Shown here: in pieces, positions 35,378-44,289 of the stretch
Layout: each line of letters begins with the position of its first letter
Numbering within the stretch: position 1 is the stretch's first letter
From: Allobosea sp. LC85
Lineage (GTDB): Bacteria > Pseudomonadota > Alphaproteobacteria > Rhizobiales > Beijerinckiaceae
DNA length: 64,000 nucleotides
Assembly (NCBI RefSeq): GCF_000735605.1
Contig: NZ_JPKG01000029.1
Span: 62,001 to 126,000, forward strand
Reading direction: 5' to 3'
The notes under the pieces: model-generated
The model's input: the letters and a program-made list of their open reading frames with translations, nothing else
Told to the model about the DNA's origin: nothing
The model's database searches: none
Made by a program: the position numbers and the translations under genes

Positions 35378-36865
35378 CTATCGTGTGACGGGCGCGGCCG
35401 GGGATACGTGCGCCCCGCCGCGCAGCGGCTCCTCGATCCGCTCGAGCAGATAGGGAAAGAACGGGTTCGACGACATCCGCAGCAGCGAATCCAGATTCAC
35501 GATCAGGGTGCCGCGCTCACCGCGGGCGGCGACCGCCCCGAGCTTGATGCCGAAATCCTCCTCGGGATCGGGCTTGAGCCCGTAGAGGCCATCAGTCACC
35601 GGGAATGGCAGGGCGACATGCGACAGTGAAAACACGTCGAAGGGATAGGACAGCCCGAGGTCCCGCACGGTCTCCGCCGATGCGCCGGCCTCCGTCACCC
35701 GCTCGACGACATCGCTGGAATCCTCACTGGCATTGGTGATGATCGACACCCGGAAATTCCGCGGCGGCGCCGGCAGCATGCGGCTCAACAGCGTGTCGGA
35801 GGCCGAGCTCAGCAGCGGCCCGAACTTGGTCGAACGGTTCAGGTCGAACAGGACGAGCTCGCTGCCATTCGCCGGCAGATGGGCATAGAGCGAAGTGATG
35901 ATCGCCCGCGTGCTCACGGTGAAATCCATCACCGACTGGAAGCTGATGAGCGGAGCCAGATCCTTCAGCCGGTTTTCCCGCGCCAGCCGCAGGATCTTCT
36001 GCTGCAGGGCGTTGGTCAGCAGATGCGACTGCCGCGCACCGTTGACCGGAAAGGAGTTGTACTTGAACGGATTGAACTCCGGCAGGACGCTCAGCCAGGC
36101 CGCCTTGGCAAAGGCCGGCAGGATGGCCGGCAGGCCGGCAAGCCCGGCAAAACGCGCAAAGGCCGTGATGCCGATCATCGGCGAGATCAGGACAAGGCGG
36201 TCCGGTCGCGCCAGCTCCTTGTTCTCGAGCGCTTCGAGCGCGTACATGAGCGCGAGTGCGCCGCCGTTCGAGAAGCCGACGAGATGCAGCGGCGCGGCAG
36301 GCTCCACCCGCCTTCTCACCTCCCTGACGGCGAGACGCGTCGCCGCCAGCCAGTCCTCCCACTCGATCTCGGTCAGTCCAGCCGGCACCGTGCCATGCCC
36401 GGGCAGGCGGATCGCGATGGCGACGAAGCCACGGTCGCGATATTGTCGGGCGACATGGCGCAGGCTGTAGGGCGAATCCGTCAGCCCGTGCAGGAACACG
36501 GCCACGCCCACCGGCTTGCCTTCCGGCTCCAGGACATAGGAGCGGTTCCAGTCCTGCTTGAAATGCTCGGGATGGATCGCGCTGCCGTCGAAATAGCGAT
36601 TGACCGGAATGCGTTCCTCGGGAGCGAGCTTTTGCGTGACCTCGGCCCGCACCCCCGCGAAGGCGGCCGCCTCCGCCTTGAGATAGTCGCCCCAGCCGGC
36701 GCGATCGAGTTCCTCGATCGAGAGCTCGTGCGGCACATAGGTGTGCCAGGGTTCAAGCGGCGCGCCTCGCTGGGTGTCGTAGATGCGCAATCCGAGCAGG
36801 GACAGGGCGACGATCGCGAGGACAACGCCTCCGCGCTTCAGCGTCTTGCCGATGAAACTACGCAT
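35378..36865 (-). CDS. alpha/beta hydrolase, membrane-anchored
   Basis: This 495-residue protein has an N-terminal signal-anchor (VVLAIVALSLLGLRIYDTQ), probably with a periplasmic domain. Alpha/beta-hydrolase motifs are GVAVFLHGLTDSPYSLRHVA, the lipase-like RLPGHGTVPAG and the nucleophile elbow LVGFSNGGALAL; the catalytic His is probably in SLSHVALPF. Lysophospholipase/monoglyceride lipase-like activity is the family expectation. It is larger than usual because of a ~100-residue N-terminal region of unknown role. It converges with the SLC13 copy 2 gene. Confidence 0.8.
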   Translation of the reverse strand: MRSFIGKTLKRGGVVLAIVALSLLGLRIYDTQRGAPLEPWHTYVPHELSIEELDRAGWGDYLKAEAAAFAGVRAEVTQKLAPEERIPVNRYFDGSAIHPEHFKQDWNRSYVLEPEGKPVGVAVFLHGLTDSPYSLRHVARQYRDRGFVAIAIRLPGHGTVPAGLTEIEWEDWLAATRLAVREVRRRVEPAAPLHLVGFSNGGALALMYALEALENKELARPDRLVLISPMIGITAFARFAGLAGLPAILPAFAKAAWLSVLPEFNPFKYNSFPVNGARQSHLLTNALQQKILRLARENRLKDLAPLISFQSVMDFTVSTRAIITSLYAHLPANGSELVLFDLNRSTKFGPLLSSASDTLLSRMLPAPPRNFRVSIITNASEDSSDVVERVTEAGASAETVRDLGLSYPFDVFSLSHVALPFPVTDGLYGLKPDPEEDFGIKLGAVAARGERGTLIVNLDSLLRMSSNPFFPYLLERIEEPLRGGAHVSPAAPVTR

Positions 36866-36916
36866 GCCTGAAACCTTCGAGAACCTGCTCCGTCGATGAT
36901 ACGCCGTACCGGGAGG

Positions 36917-37474
36917 TCAGGCAGCGGCCTTCCGGGCGGCGAGCGCGATCGCGATATAGGCCCAGCCTGCAAAGAGCAGCGAGACGCCCACCAGCGTGCC
37001 CGGCGTATAGATGCCGTCATAGGGGAGCCGCATCGCCAGGGCGACACCAACGACGATGGTGATGATGCTGGACAAGAACATCCAGCCCACGCCGCTCTGC
37101 GCCCGCATCTTGATGGCGAGCCCGAGTTGGGCGAGGCCTTCCGCGATCAGGACAAGCGCGATCACGAGGGTGATGGCGATCGCTCCCTTCATCGGGTTGA
37201 AATACACCAGAATACCGCCCAGTAGTTCGATCATCCCCACCAGCAACTGCCAGACGAAACCGCTCCACTCCTTGACCATGAAGGACTGGACCACCCTCAA
37301 GGCGCCGGCGACAGCCAGGACCAGGCCAAGGAACAAGGTCACCGCCATGGTCGAGATGGCGGGGCTCGCGATCGCGATGATCCCGCAAATCACCAGCGCA
37401 ATCCCGAGAGCGATGATCTTGCCCGACATCAGCCGGACGAGGCTGTGATCGGACGTGCTGGAATTCTGGGCCAT
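36917..37474 (-). CDS. HdeD family (DUF308) membrane protein
   Basis: This 185-residue inner-membrane protein with six TM segments in three repeats (IIALGIALVICGIIAIASP; AVTLFLGLVLAVAGALRVVQ; WQLLVGMIELLGGILVYFNP; AITLVIALVLIAEGLAQLGL; MFLSSIITIVVGVALAMRLP; LVGVSLLFAGWAYIAIALAA) matches HdeD, linked to acid/stress resistance. I chose ATG 37474; an in-frame ATG at 37570 adds a non-hydrophobic Arg-rich stretch. CAGGGAATCCC direct repeats lie ~135 bases upstream. Confidence 0.82.
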   Translation of the reverse strand: MAQNSSTSDHSLVRLMSGKIIALGIALVICGIIAIASPAISTMAVTLFLGLVLAVAGALRVVQSFMVKEWSGFVWQLLVGMIELLGGILVYFNPMKGAIAITLVIALVLIAEGLAQLGLAIKMRAQSGVGWMFLSSIITIVVGVALAMRLPYDGIYTPGTLVGVSLLFAGWAYIAIALAARKAAA

Positions 37475-37607
37475 GAGTTGCGCAATCCATCGCTGTAGAG
37501 CCACGCGAAGACATTGCCGCCGACCTTGCCTGCCGGGCCGGCAGGCAATCACGACCGACAATGCCGTCATGTGCAGTTATGCCGCGCCTGGTCTCGGGAC
37601 GGATCAG

Positions 37608-37640
37608 CAGGGAATCCCAAAGCTAGTCAGGGAATCCCGT
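37608..37640 (+). promoter_or_regulatory. 11-bp direct repeat CAGGGAATCCC, 20-bp spacing
   Basis: CAGGGAATCCC is at 37608-37618 and again at 37628-37638. The first copy continues AAAGCT as in the 9871 site. It lies between the divergently oriented HdeD start (37474) and the end of the ABC operon, so HdeD is the likely target. Confidence 0.4.
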
Positions 37641-37729
37641 TTTCATGGGTTTTGGCGAGCCGCGGCCCTGGTTTGCTGACGCAATGACGGCAGACGCCCT
37701 GGACCGCTCTCAGGCACATGCTGGTGGCC

Positions 37730-38545
37730 TCACGCACCGACCTTCGCCAGGACGTCGGCGCGCAGGAAGCGCTCGATGAACAGCATGAACAGCACCGACG
37801 GGACGAGCAGGATCAGCGCCGTGATCGACGCGACCTGGTAATTGCCGCCCATCGCCGCGTTGTAGAGCAGCAGCGGCAATGTCGTGACCTGCGGCACGCC
37901 GACAAAGAAGGTGCCGGTGAATTCGTCGAGCGATTCCAGGAACACGAAGATGCCGCTGGCGATGATGCCGGGTGCAGCCAGCGGCAGCGTCACCGTGGCA
38001 AAGGTGCGCAACGGTGAGGCGCCGATATTGCGGGCGGCCAGTTCCAGGTCCTTGTCGACCGCCGCAAAGGCCGCCGCCGCGATCCAGACGGAATAGACGA
38101 GGCCGTGAGCGGCGTGGACGAGGACCACGGCGAGCACCGTGCCGTTGATGCCGATCTGGTAGAAGACACGCGCGACGTTGATGTAGATCGCGACCGACGG
38201 GAATGCCTGCGGCAGCAGGAACATCACCATGAACAGCGCACGCACCGGCAGCTTCAGCCGCGCCAGCGCATAGCCGGCCGGGATCGAGAGCGCGAGCGCG
38301 ACGATGACCGTCAGCACGGCGATCCATACGCTGGTACCGAGCGAGGCCATGGCATCGCCGGTCGGTCGGAAGACCTGCTCCCAATAGCGGGTGCCATAGG
38401 TCACCGGCAGCTTGTAGGGCGTGTACCAGCGTTCGGCGACGGACCACAGAGCAAGGTTCGCGAGCGGACCAATGAGGACGAAGGCGAAAGCGGTGAGAAG
38501 AGCAGCGGCCAGCGCCGCCCTCGCTGTGGAGGCGAGCCGGATCAT
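37730..38545 (-). CDS. ABC transporter permease, PotC/ThiP-like
   Basis: This 271-residue inner-membrane permease of the spermidine/putrescine/iron class has about six TM segments, and the EAA-type cytoplasmic loop that contacts the ATPase reads LELAARNIGASPLRTFATVT. ATG 38545 overlaps the preceding permease stop by 4 bases; the frame is open upstream to 39109 but that part lies antiphase within the other permease. It is the last gene of the importer operon 41737 to 37730. Confidence 0.85.
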   Translation of the reverse strand: MIRLASTARAALAAALLTAFAFVLIGPLANLALWSVAERWYTPYKLPVTYGTRYWEQVFRPTGDAMASLGTSVWIAVLTVIVALALSIPAGYALARLKLPVRALFMVMFLLPQAFPSVAIYINVARVFYQIGINGTVLAVVLVHAAHGLVYSVWIAAAAFAAVDKDLELAARNIGASPLRTFATVTLPLAAPGIIASGIFVFLESLDEFTGTFFVGVPQVTTLPLLLYNAAMGGNYQVASITALILLVPSVLFMLFIERFLRADVLAKVGA

Positions 38546-39411
38546 GGCGCGGCCTCCTTCGACATGCCGCGTTTCAAATAGAGGATCGCGGCGCCGGCGC
38601 TGATGAGATAGGTGATGACGCCGAGCGCATTGGCAGTGGCGTAGTCGCCATAGGCGTTGATGCGGAAGGCCATGTCGACGGTCAGCATGGTCGGCTGCGA
38701 ACCGGACACCATCATCGGCACGGACAGCACCGAGAGCATCGTCACGAAGGACAGGACCAGCGCGACGAGGAGCGTCGGCATTACCTGCGGCAGCGCGAGT
38801 TCCACCAGCACTCGTAGACGCGAAGCGCCGAGATTCCGGCCGGCTTCGAGCGTCGCCCGGTCGATCGACGCCAGTGCGCCGGCCAGCAGCAGGGCCACGA
38901 AGGGCGTCTGCTTCCACACGAAGGTCGCGATGATGCCGCGCCAGTCGAGAAAGCTGGTCGCGCTCAACGGCTCCATCAGGCCAAGCGAGACGAAGGTGTT
39001 GTTCATCAGCCCGTTCTTGGCGAGGAAGGTCCGCATGCACTGCGCAGCGACGATGAAGGGAATGAAGAGCGGCCAGCGATAGAGCGCCTTCAGCGTGCCC
39101 ACGACCCACGGGTTTTCGCCGAGCGTCAACGTTCCCGCGATGGCGATCGCCGCCAGTGCCGTCAGGAGGCAGGACGCGAGCACGATGATCACCGTGAAGA
39201 CGATGTCGCCGGAGTAAAGCTCAAAGGCCTTGGCGAACCATTCCAGCGTCAGGGAGCCGTCCGGCCGCGTGAAGGCCGAGACCAGCGAAAAGCCGAGCGG
39301 ATACAGGAACAGGGCCGCGACGAGGAACAGGCCCGGCGCGATCAGGATCAGCGCCAGCTGGCGTTGGGACATGGGCAGGTGCGCCGATCGAGAGGAAGGG
39401 TGGCCCGACAT
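38542..39411 (-). CDS. ABC transporter permease, PotB-like
   Basis: This 289-residue permease has six TM helices. The first is LALILIAPGLFLVAALFLYP, and the ATPase-contact loop is ATLEAGRNLGASRLRVLVEL. Its start lies 29 bases after the substrate-binding protein gene, and a possible second start (MSQRQLALI) is 13 codons in. Together with the PotC-like permease it forms the membrane pore. Confidence 0.85.
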   Translation of the reverse strand: MSGHPSSRSAHLPMSQRQLALILIAPGLFLVAALFLYPLGFSLVSAFTRPDGSLTLEWFAKAFELYSGDIVFTVIIVLASCLLTALAAIAIAGTLTLGENPWVVGTLKALYRWPLFIPFIVAAQCMRTFLAKNGLMNNTFVSLGLMEPLSATSFLDWRGIIATFVWKQTPFVALLLAGALASIDRATLEAGRNLGASRLRVLVELALPQVMPTLLVALVLSFVTMLSVLSVPMMVSGSQPTMLTVDMAFRINAYGDYATANALGVITYLISAGAAILYLKRGMSKEAAP

Positions 39412-39440
39412 GCGTCGGGCCAGGAGGTGGCTGGAACGCG

Positions 39441-40571
39441 TCAGTTCGCGACCTTTTTCTCGTAGCTTTCGAGAATGTCGTTGAAATAGGGCGCGATCGG
39501 GAACGCCTTGGCGTTCTTGGCCAAATCGGTCGGAGAGATGTCGGTGAAGAGCTTGTTCCAGGCCGCCTGATCGAGCTTGCCTTCAAGATTCTTGGCGTCG
39601 ATGCCCGGATACCAGTTGAACTTCTTCACGATGCCGTCTGCCTGCACCTGCGGACTGGTGGCCAGCGCGATGAACTCCTCGGCGAGCTTCCGGTGCGCCG
39701 TCTTCTCCGGCACGGCATAGTACATGGGCTGGCCCGGCATGCCGGGGGCAGCGAGCTTCAGCTTCATGTTCGGCGGCAGCTTGCCGTCAGCCTGCCAGGT
39801 ATAGAACATGTCGACCCAGACCGGCCCGATGGCGATCTCGCCGCGGTTCAGCATGTCGAGCGTGCCGGCATTGCCAGGCGTGATCACGACGCTCTTGTTG
39901 AAGTCCTTCAGGTCGGCAAGCGCGCCATCCCAGGATGCCTTCACTGCGGGATCGTACGGCCCCTTGATCAGCTTGTCCGCGTCGCCGCCGAATGCATAGA
40001 TCCAGCCCGCCACGAAGGCGACGCCGGACATGCCGCCCTTGATGCCGTTATAGCCGAACTGCTTGGGGTTCTTCTTGGCCCAGTCCCTCAGTTCCGCATA
40101 GGTCGCAGGCGGCGATTTCAGCAAATCGGCATTGTAGGCGAGCGCGGTCTGCGACTGGAACATCGGGATCACGAAGCCGGAAACGTCGGCGCCAAGCGCG
40201 TTCTTCGCGGTCTCGCTGGAGACGAGCTTCGCGGTCTCGACCTTGTCGGTGTATTTGGCGAGGAGGCCTTCCTTCACCATCGTGCCGGCCGCCTTCTGGT
40301 GGATGACGACAACATCGAAATCCGAAGCGGCGGCGCTCTTCTGGGCATCGAGCTTCTCGAAGATCTTCTGCGATCCGGAGTCGCCGGCGCCGGTTCCAAC
40401 GGAGACGACCTTCACGCCGGGATGCGACTTCTCGAACATCGGCCCGAGATAGTCCTTGACGTAATCGACCATGTTCTGGTCGCCGGCGGTGGCGACGTTC
40501 AGGGTCTGTGCCGACAGCGGCGTCGCCACCATCAGCGCTGCAATCGAGCAGGCAACTGTAAGAATGCGCAT
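39441..40571 (-). CDS. ABC transporter substrate-binding protein, family 1 type
   Basis: This 376-residue periplasmic protein has a clear Sec signal peptide (MRILTVACSIAALMVATPLSAQ). The mature part shows the two-lobe pattern of polyamine/iron-type binding proteins (VDYVKDYLGPMFEKSHPGVK, GVAFVAGWIYAFGGD, AEEFIALATSPQVQADGI). It lies between the ATPase and permease genes of the same operon. The ligand is not evident; Fe3+, polyamines, phosphonates and sugars are all bound by relatives. Confidence 0.85.
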   Translation of the reverse strand: MRILTVACSIAALMVATPLSAQTLNVATAGDQNMVDYVKDYLGPMFEKSHPGVKVVSVGTGAGDSGSQKIFEKLDAQKSAAASDFDVVVIHQKAAGTMVKEGLLAKYTDKVETAKLVSSETAKNALGADVSGFVIPMFQSQTALAYNADLLKSPPATYAELRDWAKKNPKQFGYNGIKGGMSGVAFVAGWIYAFGGDADKLIKGPYDPAVKASWDGALADLKDFNKSVVITPGNAGTLDMLNRGEIAIGPVWVDMFYTWQADGKLPPNMKLKLAAPGMPGQPMYYAVPEKTAHRKLAEEFIALATSPQVQADGIVKKFNWYPGIDAKNLEGKLDQAAWNKLFTDISPTDLAKNAKAFPIAPYFNDILESYEKKVAN

Positions 40572-40585
40572 GAGCTGACTCCCTG

Positions 40586-41737
40586 TCAGGCGGCGATCCC
40601 GGCCTCGGATGCCGGGAAGATGTGAAGGCGCTGCGGCGGAATGCGCAGGCCGACTTTCGTTCCGAGTTCGTGACGGGTGGTGTCGTCGACCGTGATCTGG
40701 CGGCCGGCGGCTTCGACCCGGTAGCGGTAGACCCCGCCGGGATAGGCGCGAGCGGCGATGCGTCCGGGCACCAGCAGGTCGTCGAAGGCCGGTGCATCAA
40801 TCGCATCGAGGCGCGCGACATCGTCGCGGAAATAGGCGACGGCATCTCCGGCCGGCAAAGCATCGAATGCCTCGGACGTGACCCGGGCCGAGGCGTCGCC
40901 CGCCCTCAGCGAAGCGCCGCCCTCGGAGCGCTCGACATGCAGGGGAAGGACATTCTCCGCGCCCATGAAATTCGCCACGAAAGCGGTCGCCGGGCGATCA
41001 TAGACCTCTTCGGGCGTGCCGACTTGCGCAATCCGCCCCGCCTGCATGATGACGAGCCGGTCGGCCATGGTCATGGCCTCCTCGCGATCATGCGTGACAT
41101 GGACGGCGGTCAGGCCGAGCCGCTGCTGGATCGCACGGATCTCGTGGCGCATCGTCATGCGGATCTTGGCGTCGAGATTGGAGAGCGGCTCGTCGAGCAG
41201 CAGAATGCCCGGATCGATCGCCAGCGCCCGGCCAAGCGCCACGCGCTGACGCTGCCCGCCGGAGAGCGCCGTGACCTTGCGGCTCTCGTATCCCGTGAGA
41301 CCGAGGAACTCGAGCATGGACGCAACCTTGGCGGCGATCTCGGCCTTGGACGCTCCACGCAGCTTCAGCCCGTAGCCGATATTCTGCAGCACCGTCATAT
41401 GCGGCCAAAGCGCATAGGACTGGAAGACCATCGCCATCCCGCGCTTCTCCGGCGGGAGTGACGCGACATCAGTGCCGCCGACGATGATCGAACCGGATTG
41501 CACCGGCACGAAGCCGCTGAGCGAGCGCAGCAGGGTGGTCTTGCCGCAGCCGGACGAACCGAGAAGGGCCGTGAAGCTGCCGGGTGTGAAATCGAGGCTG
41601 ACGCCGTGCAGCACCCGCGTGCCGCCATAGGCGACATGCAGGTCACGCACGCTGATGGCCGCGCCGCTGCGCGCCCTGTCCGGCACTCCCGCTTGCAAAA
41701 CGGCTTCTCCCCTGTCGCGACCTTTTTTCCAGCTCAA
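40586..41737 (-). CDS. ABC transporter ATP-binding protein, PotA-like with TOBE domain
   Basis: This 383-residue ATPase has Walker A GSSGCGKTTLL, Q-loop VFQSYALWPHMTV, signature LSGGQRQRVALGRAL, Walker B ILLLDEPLSNLDAKI, the His switch VHVTHDREEAM, and a C-terminal TOBE-type domain (from ~residue 290). It is the first gene of the importer operon. The start appears to be TTG 41737; internal alternatives such as GTG near ISVRDLHVAYG are possible because the first ~25 residues are not conserved. It is divergent from the 2H phosphoesterase gene across ~85 bases that contain TTATG and CATAA half-sites. Confidence 0.87.
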   Translation of the reverse strand: MSWKKGRDRGEAVLQAGVPDRARSGAAISVRDLHVAYGGTRVLHGVSLDFTPGSFTALLGSSGCGKTTLLRSLSGFVPVQSGSIIVGGTDVASLPPEKRGMAMVFQSYALWPHMTVLQNIGYGLKLRGASKAEIAAKVASMLEFLGLTGYESRKVTALSGGQRQRVALGRALAIDPGILLLDEPLSNLDAKIRMTMRHEIRAIQQRLGLTAVHVTHDREEAMTMADRLVIMQAGRIAQVGTPEEVYDRPATAFVANFMGAENVLPLHVERSEGGASLRAGDASARVTSEAFDALPAGDAVAYFRDDVARLDAIDAPAFDDLLVPGRIAARAYPGGVYRYRVEAAGRQITVDDTTRHELGTKVGLRIPPQRLHIFPASEAGIAA

Positions 41738-41822
41738 TGGAATGTCTCTTCCATTTTATGGAGCGCTTGGAATAAACATAACGAACACTCGCGCCGATGT
41801 GCAACAGGTTTGTGAAGCCTTG

Positions 41823-42341
41823 ATGTCACCCCCCATCCATTCGATCTGGCTGATGCCGAGCGCCGAGGACGGCGCGTTCCTCTCCGGTCTGGTCGCGGAT
41901 CTCGCCGGCCGCTTTGGTACGCCGCTGTTCACGCCGCACCTGACGGTCAGGGGTGATACGGATCTGCCCGTTGCTGCGCTCGAAGCCGGGATTGCGGAGG
42001 CTGCGGCCACGATCCCGGCCTTCCGGGAGGCCGTCGCCGCGATCGAAACCAGCGATGGCTATTTCCGGTCCTTCTATGCGCGCTTTCGCATCAGTGCGCC
42101 GCTGGAGCAGCTCAAGCAGCGATTGGACAGCGAAATGGCGGACAGCTTCATGCCGCATGTCTCGTTGCTCTATGGCCCCGTCGCGCCCGCCCCGAAGGCC
42201 TCGGCCGCGGCCGAGTTTCAGCGCATGCTGACCGGGAGAGCCATCACCTTTGACCGCCTCTGCGTGGTTCGGTCAGGCCAGGACATCCCCATTTCCGAAT
42301 GGGCCGTGATCGAGACGGCACAGCTTGGCAAGGGAATCTAG
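41823..42341 (+). CDS. 2H phosphoesterase, cyclic phosphodiesterase-like
   Basis: This 172-residue protein has the two HxT/S motifs of the 2H superfamily, PHLTVRG (about residue 40) and PHVSLLYG (about residue 119), which open 2',3'-cyclic phosphates or act on ADP-ribose cyclic phosphate. The overall spacing resembles plant/fungal cyclic phosphodiesterase more than the bacterial RNA ligase LigT/ThpR. I chose ATG 41823 (MSPPIHSIWLMP), since the upstream in-frame part lies in the intergenic spacer and is not conserved-looking. It is a single gene, divergent from the ABC operon. The physiological substrate is unknown. Confidence 0.72.
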   Translation: MSPPIHSIWLMPSAEDGAFLSGLVADLAGRFGTPLFTPHLTVRGDTDLPVAALEAGIAEAAATIPAFREAVAAIETSDGYFRSFYARFRISAPLEQLKQRLDSEMADSFMPHVSLLYGPVAPAPKASAAAEFQRMLTGRAITFDRLCVVRSGQDIPISEWAVIETAQLGKGI

Positions 42342-42563
42342 TCTAGAACCTCAGCCGCCCGCGCTCCGCACTCGGCGGAGGTCGGGCATCGGCAGGTCGC
42401 GCGCAGGACCGGGATGGACCAGGCGACGCCGCTCTGATCGTCCCGGCCGGGGAACTCGCTACCGGCAGAAAGGCGTTCCTTCCTGCCGCGGATCAATCGC
42501 GGCGCGGCTCATTTGTTCACACAGGTCAAATGAGCACGCGCCCATGCCCCAATCCCCTGGGAA

Positions 42564-43349
42564 TTAGATCCCGCGGATCAGCCCGCCATCAACCCGAATC
42601 TTGGCGCCCGTGACATAGGATGCCCGCTCGCTGGCAAGGAATGCGACGACATCCGCGAATTCCTGCGGCTTGCCGTAGCGGCCAGTCGGAATCGTGGCGA
42701 TCGAGGCCTTCGTGATCGCGTCCTTCGTCGCGCCGGCTCGCGTCGCAGCTGCGTCGTCGAGCTGATCCACGCGCTCGGTGTGGATGCGGCCGGGCAGCAC
42801 GACATTCACGGTCACGCCCTGCGCGGCAACCTCGGAGGCCAGCGTCTTCGACCAGCCGACGACTGCGGCACGCACGCCATTGGAGAGCGCAAGGCGAGGA
42901 ATCGGCTGCTCGACGCCGGAGGAGACGATGGTGACGATCCGGCCCCAGCCCCGCTCGGTCATGCCTGGGAGCAGGCGCTGCGCGACATGAAACAGGTTGG
43001 CCGCCATCGCCTCGAAATGCATCAGCCAATCCTGCCGCTTCGCGTCGCGGGCCTCGCCCGGCGGCGGTCCACCGGAATTGCCGATAAGGATATCGACGCC
43101 GCCCTCGGCGATCAGCCTGTCGGCCAGCGCATCGATCGAGGCGATATCCGCAAGGTCGAGCTTGGCGGCAACCACCCGGCTGCGCTGCTCAGCCGGCAGC
43201 TCGCCGATCCAGGCAGAGAGCGCGTCCTGATTGCGCGCAGCCGCGATCACGGTCACACCTTCGGCGGCGAGCGTGCGCGCGATCGTCGCGCCGAGGCCGC
43301 GACTGGCACCAAGCACCAATGCGCGCTTTCCGTTAATGCCCAGATCCAT
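42564..43349 (-). CDS. SDR family protein with altered active site
   Basis: This 261-residue Rossmann protein has the NAD(P) motif GASRGLG at residues 14-20 and ends with the FabG-like VTGAKIRVDGGLIRGI. The catalytic YxxxK is missing: by spacing from Ser143, the Tyr is Ser156 and the Lys is Arg160 (LSNGVRAAVV). The usual NNAG is GNSGG. SDR proteins with SN-VR at this place form a recognisable subgroup whose chemistry is unclear to me. It is the last gene of the hydantoin-type operon, sharing one base with the preceding stop. Confidence 0.85.
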   Translation of the reverse strand: MDLGINGKRALVLGASRGLGATIARTLAAEGVTVIAAARNQDALSAWIGELPAEQRSRVVAAKLDLADIASIDALADRLIAEGGVDILIGNSGGPPPGEARDAKRQDWLMHFEAMAANLFHVAQRLLPGMTERGWGRIVTIVSSGVEQPIPRLALSNGVRAAVVGWSKTLASEVAAQGVTVNVVLPGRIHTERVDQLDDAAATRAGATKDAITKASIATIPTGRYGKPQEFADVVAFLASERASYVTGAKIRVDGGLIRGI

Positions 43350-44281
43350 CAGTTGATCTCCTTGAGGCGCCGCGTCTGACGGGCGACGAGACGTTCGATG
43401 TCGGCAATGTCGGCCGCCGAGAGGGTCGAACCGGGGCTGCGCACCGTGCCCGACGCGATCGCGCCGCGCTTGGCGAGCAGATATTTGCGAATGGCGAGCC
43501 CGTGGCCGGGCTGCTGCTCATAGCGCGCCAGCGGCAGATAGGCGTCGAACAGGTCATGGGCGCGTTCGACGTCCCCGGCGGCATGGGCCTTCCAGACATC
43601 GACCATCATCTCTGGATAGGCAAATCCGGTCATGGCGCCATCGGCCCCGCGCGACAATTCCTCCGGCAGGAACATCGCGCCGTTCCCCGCGAGGATCGAG
43701 ATGCGCCGCGCGCCGTTCTTGTCACTCGCCGCACGCAGGGCCGAGATCTTGGCGAGCCCCGGCCAGTCCTCGTGCTTCAGCATCACGCAGCTCGGCTGCG
43801 CCGCGACGATGCGCAGGATCACCGAGGAAGCGATCTGCACGGCCGTGACCAGCGGGAAATCCTGCAGTACGAAGGGGATCTTCGGTCCGAGCGTCTTTGC
43901 GACCATGTCGTAATAGGAGACGATCTGGTCGTCGGTCCGCAAGCTTGCGGGCGGCGCCACCATCACGCCCGCGGCTCCGTCGGCCATGACGCTGTCGCTC
44001 AGCTCCCGCATCGCGGCAAAGCCCGGCGCCGAGACGCCGACCACGACCGGGACGCGCTCCTGCACCCGCGCCAGAACCCGCCGCACGAATGTCCGCGATT
44101 CCTCCGCCGTCAGCTTCGGCGCCTCGCCCATCATGCCGAGCACGGTCAGGCCCGTGGCGCCCTTCTCGAGGTAGAAATCGACCATGCGGTCGGTGCTCGG
44201 CAGGTCGAGCGCGCCCTCCTCCGTGAACGGCGTGACCGCAATCACATAGACGCCCTTCGCGCCTTCATCCAACAACACCAT
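43349..44281 (-). CDS. dihydrodipicolinate synthase/N-acetylneuraminate lyase family aldolase
   Basis: This 310-residue TIM-barrel class I aldolase-like protein keeps the Schiff-base lysine (K169 in VMLKHED). The usual GTTGE is GMMGE (residues 49-53), and the catalytic Tyr segment YN-P is QDFP (140-143), so it is not DapA itself. It probably forms or cleaves a 2-keto acid or dehydrates a sugar-like acid of unknown nature. It lies 8 bases downstream of the FAD dehydrogenase gene in the operon. Confidence 0.82.
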   Translation of the reverse strand: MVLLDEGAKGVYVIAVTPFTEEGALDLPSTDRMVDFYLEKGATGLTVLGMMGEAPKLTAEESRTFVRRVLARVQERVPVVVGVSAPGFAAMRELSDSVMADGAAGVMVAPPASLRTDDQIVSYYDMVAKTLGPKIPFVLQDFPLVTAVQIASSVILRIVAAQPSCVMLKHEDWPGLAKISALRAASDKNGARRISILAGNGAMFLPEELSRGADGAMTGFAYPEMMVDVWKAHAAGDVERAHDLFDAYLPLARYEQQPGHGLAIRKYLLAKRGAIASGTVRSPGSTLSAADIADIERLVARQTRRLKEIN

Positions 44282-44289
44282 GATGATCC

